In this document: positions 14,990 through 17,508 of the stretch, in pieces | How the letters are laid out: each line of letters opens with the position of its first letter | How positions within the stretch are numbered: the stretch's first letter is position 1 | Assembly (NCBI GenBank): GCA_002429045.1 | Contig: DIYM01000071.1 | Location: 1 to 17,508 of the forward strand | Reading direction: 5' to 3' | From: Phycisphaerales bacterium UBA6054 | GTDB lineage: Bacteria > Planctomycetota > Phycisphaerae > Phycisphaerales > UBA1924 | DNA length: 17,508 nt | The notes under the pieces: model-generated | What the model was told of the DNA's origin: nothing | What the model saw: the letters and a program-made list of their open reading frames with translations, nothing else | Databases searched by the model: none | Program-made: the position numbers and the translations under genes

Positions 14990-16108
14990 ATGAACACAAC
15001 TCTCTCCTCCACCAACAATGACGGCGAGCGGGCGAAGCCCGCCGCCGTTGTTGTTGAGCCCCCCGTCAGTAATACGGGGGGCAAGTGTCCAAATGCGGCC
15101 CTCGCCGCCTCCGAAGGGCACGCGTCCACCCGCATCCTGATCGACTGGCTCCGCCTCTCTGGCCCGCGTGCGTCCGTCAACGCAGCCCGCCGGATTCTCG
15201 TCAAGCACCTCGGCGATCTCACGCCCGGCAAGGGCCGCTTCATCGGCCTCGATCTCGGCGAGCACATCGGCACCGCCGGTCTCTTCTACTCGACGGACCC
15301 TTCCGTCCACCACTGCGTGATCGAACTCCCCGCGACCGCCCTCGCCGAGATCGATCCCGCGGTGCAGTTGACCCTCGCGAACGAACTGCTCTGGCACGGC
15401 TTCAAGGCGACCCGCCTGGACATCGCGATCGACTTCTACGACCGCCCGGACCTCATCGAGCAGATCACCACCTCGTGTGACCTCGGAGAACTCTGCCATG
15501 CACGCCGATACACGCCCGTCAGTACCCACTCAAACCAGCATCTCATCGCCCACGGCATCAACATCGGCGCACGCGGCAAGAACGGCTCTGGCCGCTATCT
15601 ACGCGTCTACGACAAGTCTCTTGAACAGCAGCGCGGTGAACCCGGATCTTGGGTCCGTTGGGAGGCCGAGCTTTCTGATGATGTTGCTGCCGCATCCCTT
15701 CGTGAGATTCTGTCGGTCCCGGCCCCATTTGATACGGCTCGTCGGATTGCTCTTGGCGTATGCGATTTTAGGTCTGTTGGTGGGCATCGCTCAGCAAGCC
15801 GTCGCCCTCGCGCTCGATGGTTCACCGAGTTCCTAGCGGGCCTCGAACAGATCCGCTTCGTTGTCTCCCGGCCCGATCCCACGCCCACCACGTACGTCCG
15901 TTGGATGGCCAAGGCGGTCCTGCCCAAGATGCGGACCATCGCCGCGGCGTCCACCGGCTCCCTCGAAGCCTTCGCCGACCAGGTCGCTCCCGAAGTCAGG
16001 CCCAACGAGACCTACCTCGGCGATGCGGTGGTCCGCGGCTACCTGTACGCGATGGACATCCCCGCCGATCTCGCTCGTTCTCGTATCCGTCTGGGGTGCA
16101 CACCGTGA
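14990..16108 (+). CDS. phage replication initiation protein, Rep_trans (RstA-like) family
   Basis: Rolling-circle replication initiators of this family nick the double-stranded origin to start ssDNA synthesis. The protein has 372 residues. The conserved core begins at ILIDWLRLSG (49-58), followed by TRLDIAIDFYD (141-151), GSGRYLRVYDKSLEQ (199-213) and RWEAELSDD (223-231), all in the order typical of the family. The first 45 residues are low-complexity, and their DNA carries two hairpins. The ATG at 14990 has no clear ribosome binding site, but no better start exists before the core. The stop shares GTGA with the next gene. It starts 29 bases from the opposing gene's start. Confidence 0.88.
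   Translation: MNTTLSSTNNDGERAKPAAVVVEPPVSNTGGKCPNAALAASEGHASTRILIDWLRLSGPRASVNAARRILVKHLGDLTPGKGRFIGLDLGEHIGTAGLFYSTDPSVHHCVIELPATALAEIDPAVQLTLANELLWHGFKATRLDIAIDFYDRPDLIEQITTSCDLGELCHARRYTPVSTHSNQHLIAHGINIGARGKNGSGRYLRVYDKSLEQQRGEPGSWVRWEAELSDDVAAASLREILSVPAPFDTARRIALGVCDFRSVGGHRSASRRPRARWFTEFLAGLEQIRFVVSRPDPTPTTYVRWMAKAVLPKMRTIAAASTGSLEAFADQVAPEVRPNETYLGDAVVRGYLYAMDIPADLARSRIRLGCTP
15013..15056. repeat. long imperfect hairpin inside the 5' end of rep
   Basis: Arms 15013-15033 and 15037-15056 pair over about 20 bp: CAACAA with TTGTTG, TG with TG (wobbles as RNA), ACGGCG with CGCCGT and GCGGGC with GCCCGC, with one unpaired A at 15027 and a GAA loop. On single-stranded phage DNA it would be a stable stem, a form shared by packaging signals and replication origins of filamentous phages. 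Confidence 0.65.
15058..15082. repeat. perfect 9-bp hairpin, candidate replication-origin stem-loop
   Basis: GCCCCCCGT (15058-15066) and ACGGGGGGC (15074-15082) are exact complements around the 7-base loop CAGTAAT. It lies one base beyond the larger hairpin. A stem with an AT-containing loop is the usual form of a rolling-circle nick site; its use as such here is inferred. Confidence 0.6.
15678..15836 (+). CDS. possible overlapping 52-residue membrane peptide within rep
   Basis: In the +1 frame of rep, ATG at 15678 (or 15681) opens a 52-residue frame with a hydrophobic helix LIRLVGLLLAYAILGLLVG. A GAG lies seven bases and a GGGAGG 12 bases upstream. Over the same stretch, rep codons switch to T- and A-ending forms (CTT TCT GAT GAT GTT GCT), unlike the rest of rep. 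This could mean dual coding, or simply a recombined patch. The call is weak. Confidence 0.2.
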   Translation: MMLLPHPFVRFCRSRPHLIRLVGLLLAYAILGLLVGIAQQAVALALDGSPSS

Positions 16109-16224
16109 CGGATCTTCACGTGCTCACGGCGTCCGCGTTGGGCGCCGGAATGGCTCTACGCCTCGTTGCGGTTGCGGTCGGTGTCCTGCTGCAACTGCTC
16201 GCACAACTGGTCAGGGCACCATGA
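16105..16224 (+). CDS. 39-residue hydrophobic peptide, candidate minor coat protein
   Basis: GTG at 16105 overlaps the rep stop as GTGA, and its own TGA overlaps the next ATG as ATGA. The peptide has a short polar start (MTDLHVLTAS) and one long hydrophobic helix (ALRLVAVAVGVLLQLLAQLV), with a single Arg in each flank. Filamentous phages place one or two tip proteins of 30-35 residues (pVII/pIX) directly before the major coat gene. Position, size and make-up fit that role. Sequence alone cannot prove it. Confidence 0.6.
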   Translation: MTDLHVLTASALGAGMALRLVAVAVGVLLQLLAQLVRAP

Positions 16225-16478
16225 GGTACTTCACGATGAAGTTCTCCAAGAAGTTTCGCAACGTCTCGGCTCTCGCCTTCGTTCTCGCGGCTGCTTCCGC
16301 CCCGGCTCTCGCGGCTCCGACCCCGACGATGCCTGCGGTTAACTTCCCGCTCGACATCGCGTCCATCGTTGCTTCCGTCGGCACTGCTGGCGCGGCCATG
16401 CTCGGCGCGTGGGCTGGACTCTGGGTCGCCTTCCGCCTGATCAAGAAGCTCATCCGCGGCGCTGCTTCGGCCGTGTAA
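16221..16478 (+). CDS. major coat protein precursor, pVIII-like
   Basis: The product has 85 residues. Residues 1-31 form a Sec signal peptide: a basic start (KFSKKFR), a hydrophobic core (VSALAFVLAAAS) and APALA before the likely cut. The mature part of about 54 residues begins APTPTMPAVNFP, continues with an Ala/Gly-rich hydrophobic helix (VASVGTAGAAMLGAWAGLWV) and ends with a basic segment FRLIKKLIRG. This is the exact layout of M13 pVIII: an exposed N-terminal part, a membrane-spanning middle, and lysines facing the DNA (compare IKLFKKF in M13). The Lys/Arg tail would line the genome in the virion. A terminator follows 11 bases after the stop, as after gene VIII of Ff phages. Confidence 0.85.
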   Translation: MRYFTMKFSKKFRNVSALAFVLAAASAPALAAPTPTMPAVNFPLDIASIVASVGTAGAAMLGAWAGLWVAFRLIKKLIRGAASAV

Positions 16479-16489
16479 CTCAACCCGAC

Positions 16490-16518
16490 GCGGGGAGACA
16501 TCCCCGCTTCGGTTTTCT
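16490..16518 (+). terminator. rho-independent terminator after the major coat gene
   Basis: GCGGGGA (16490-16496) and TCCCCGC (16501-16507) form a perfect 7-bp stem with loop GACA, then TTCGGTTTTCT. It would make the coat transcript abundant and limit downstream minor-protein genes, as the central terminator does in Ff phages. Confidence 0.8.
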
Positions 16519-16534
16519 ACCAAGGGGACACGCC

Positions 16535-16762
16535 ATGCCACAGCTTGCAGGAGGAGGATCATCACGCATCGGCTGGACCAACGACGACGTTGCCCAGGTC
16601 CTTGACGATACCGCAGCCATCAAGGTCACAACCGAGTCGCTCCTTGATAAGCAGACACTCCACACCAACGTCACCGTGTGGTTCTACTTCGTCTTCGTGA
16701 TGATGGCCGGCTATGTGCTCGCCCGGCACTTCACGCCATCCGAGCGGGAGATCACCCGATGA
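16535..16762 (+). CDS. 75-residue single-TM protein, candidate phage structural or assembly protein
   Basis: ATG at 16535 has AAGGGG eight bases upstream. The frame is open further 5', but that would cross the terminator and the coat gene. The first 40 residues are polar (Gly/Ser-rich, then acidic DDVAQVLDDT), with one aromatic-rich TM helix VTVWFYFVFVMMAGYVLARHF (about 46-66) and a charged C-terminus. There is no signal peptide. Its stop shares ATGA with the next start. It lies between the coat gene and the secreted repeat protein, so a minor coat or assembly role is plausible. No homologue was recognised. Confidence 0.65.
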   Translation: MPQLAGGGSSRIGWTNDDVAQVLDDTAAIKVTTESLLDKQTLHTNVTVWFYFVFVMMAGYVLARHFTPSEREITR

Positions 16763-16875
16763 AGATCGTCCTTGGCATCCTTCTGTGCGCCGGGATCCTG
16801 TACATCGCTGTTCGATTCAAGCGTTGCGTCGTCCGCATGAGCGAGCGTCTCGCAGACCAGCAGGCCAAGCCATGA
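16759..16875 (+). CDS. 38-residue TM peptide, candidate minor coat protein
   Basis: ATG at 16759 overlaps the previous stop (ATGA), and its own stop overlaps the next start in the same way, so translation of all three is probably coupled. Residues 2-19 form a hydrophobic helix (KIVLGILLCAGILYIAVRF), followed by a basic stretch (KRCVVRMSER). Such a helix plus basic tail matches the general build of filamentous-phage capsid peptides. The function is inferred. Confidence 0.6.
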   Translation: MKIVLGILLCAGILYIAVRFKRCVVRMSERLADQQAKP

Positions 16876-17508
16876 AGCACGCCGCCTTCCTCCTGTTTCT
16901 GTGCTCGTCCACGGCTATCGCCCAGGTCGACTGGAACGATGGCTGCTACGGCAGCACCAACGGCAGCCCGAACCCAGAGAGCGATGACTTCAACCCGCTC
17001 CACCCCGATTCCGACTTCGACGGCGACGGCGTCCCCAACCGCCACGACGACGATCTCGACGACGACGGGAAGCCCAACTGTTCCGACGACGACGGCCCGA
17101 CGCTCCCCAGTCAGAACCCCTTGTACCCCGGCGATCGTCCTGTCCCCGTCTGGGACGAGGGCTGCCCTCCCTGGGATCCCTGCATCGAGTCCGGCCCGTG
17201 CTCCCCGACCGGCCCTTACCCGAACGTCCCCGTCCTTGCTCCCTGTTCCGACCCCGACGGCGACGGGCTTCCCAACGAGATCGACTCGGACGACGACAAC
17301 GACGGCACCCCGGACATCAACGACCCCGACCACCCGACCTACGACCCGAACCACCCCAACTCTGACGCCGATTGCGACGGCATCACCAACGCCAACGACA
17401 CCGACGACGACAACGACGGGTACCCGGACGAGTGCGATTCGTCGCCGACTTGTCCCGCCGAGACCCAGGGTCCCGGCGTTTGCGACGATGACGACGACAA
17501 CCCCGACG
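16872..17508 (+). CDS. secreted Asp-rich TSP3-repeat protein in adsorption-protein (pIII) position, 3' end missing
   Basis: Only the first 212 residues are in the window. Residues 1-17 are a Sec signal peptide ending AIA before Gln18. The rest is dominated by calcium-binding thrombospondin type 3-like repeats, for example DSDFDGDGVPN, LDDDGKPN, DPDGDGLPN, DSDDDNDGTPD, SDADCDGITN and DTDDDNDGYPD, separated by Cys/Pro-rich linkers (about 75-125) with paired cysteines. ATG at 16872 overlaps the preceding stop. In inoviruses this slot encodes the tip protein that binds the host receptor. TSP3-type repeats are usual in secreted adhesins, so an adsorption role is reasonable but unproven. A host-derived cargo protein is the alternative. 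Confidence 0.75.
   Translation, partial: MKHAAFLLFLCSSTAIAQVDWNDGCYGSTNGSPNPESDDFNPLHPDSDFDGDGVPNRHDDDLDDDGKPNCSDDDGPTLPSQNPLYPGDRPVPVWDEGCPPWDPCIESGPCSPTGPYPNVPVLAPCSDPDGDGLPNEIDSDDDNDGTPDINDPDHPTYDPNHPNSDADCDGITNANDTDDDNDGYPDECDSSPTCPAETQGPGVCDDDDDNPD

Larger units (their letters stand above)
13562..17508 (+). mobile_element. inovirus-like (filamentous phage) prophage, left part
   Basis: From here to the right edge lies a run of very small, overlapping genes, nearly all on one strand. Key pieces are a Rep_trans-type replication protein, a pVIII-like major coat preprotein followed by a terminator, several single-TM peptides of 38-75 residues, and a secreted repeat protein in the place of the adsorption protein pIII. 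The left border is only approximate. No tRNA, dif-like site or direct repeat could be identified in 13178-13775. The assembly ATPase (Zot/pI), integrase or recombinase and right border would be outside the window, so completeness is unknown. Alternatives are a related ssDNA plasmid-phage hybrid or a decayed copy, but the frames seen are intact. Confidence 0.8.

Noticed and set aside
16752..17354. Val/Gly-rich frame of 200 codons on the reverse strand
   Set aside because: It is the complement of the GAC/GAT-rich TSP3 repeats, which read backwards as GTC/ATC codons.

Overview
The window is GC-rich bacterial DNA that falls into two unlike parts. Positions 1 to about 13,200 look like ordinary chromosome of a high-GC, gram-negative-type bacterium. 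The long, tightly packed reverse-strand catabolic operons, Sec-exported lipoproteins and thrombospondin-type-3 (TSP3) aspartate-rich repeats would suit a planctomycete such as Phycisphaerae. That assignment is a guess from gene content, not from a marker gene.

Reverse strand, 3020 to 1: a 2-oxoacid dehydrogenase operon with E1 alpha, an 87-residue unknown protein, E1 beta, and the N-terminal 180 residues of E2 (lipoyl domain plus E3-binding domain, cut by the window edge). The substrate may be pyruvate or branched-chain 2-oxoacids. The neighbouring leucine-type genes favour the second, but the sequence does not settle it. Reverse strand, 11,874 to 3286: a probable eight-gene operon with a biotin-dependent acyl-CoA carboxylase carboxyltransferase subunit (methylcrotonyl-CoA type), an M14 peptidase lipoprotein, a coiled-coil lipoprotein, HMG-CoA lyase, three crotonase-family proteins and a long VLCAD-like acyl-CoA dehydrogenase, closed by a clear terminator at 3235-3257. 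Carboxylase, methylglutaconyl-CoA hydratase-like crotonase and HMG-CoA lyase are the lower leucine pathway. Several genes are joined by 4-base GTGA or ATGA overlaps. A forward-strand Delta9 acyl desaturase (12182-13177) is the last clear chromosomal gene.

From about 13,200 the character changes. A short lower-GC stretch with one small ORF and a hairpin terminator is followed by a compact run of very small genes ending at the right edge. Their order is: OB-fold-like small protein (candidate ssDNA-binding protein), a 36-residue peptide, an 83-residue protein, a ribbon-helix-helix-like protein, a reverse-strand single-TM protein, a Rep_trans/RstA-type replication initiation protein, a 39-residue hydrophobic peptide, an 85-residue preprotein that closely resembles filamentous-phage major coat protein pVIII, a terminator, a 75-residue TM protein, a 38-residue TM peptide, and a secreted aspartate-rich TSP3-repeat protein cut by the window end. 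This is the layout of an inovirus (filamentous phage) prophage: replication genes, small coat proteins, terminator after the major coat gene, then minor coat and adsorption proteins. The Zot/pI assembly ATPase and any integrase or right attachment site would lie beyond the window. This inovirus-like element, with a calcium-binding-repeat protein in the adsorption-protein slot and tandem perfect hairpins inside the 5' end of rep, is the main discovery candidate.
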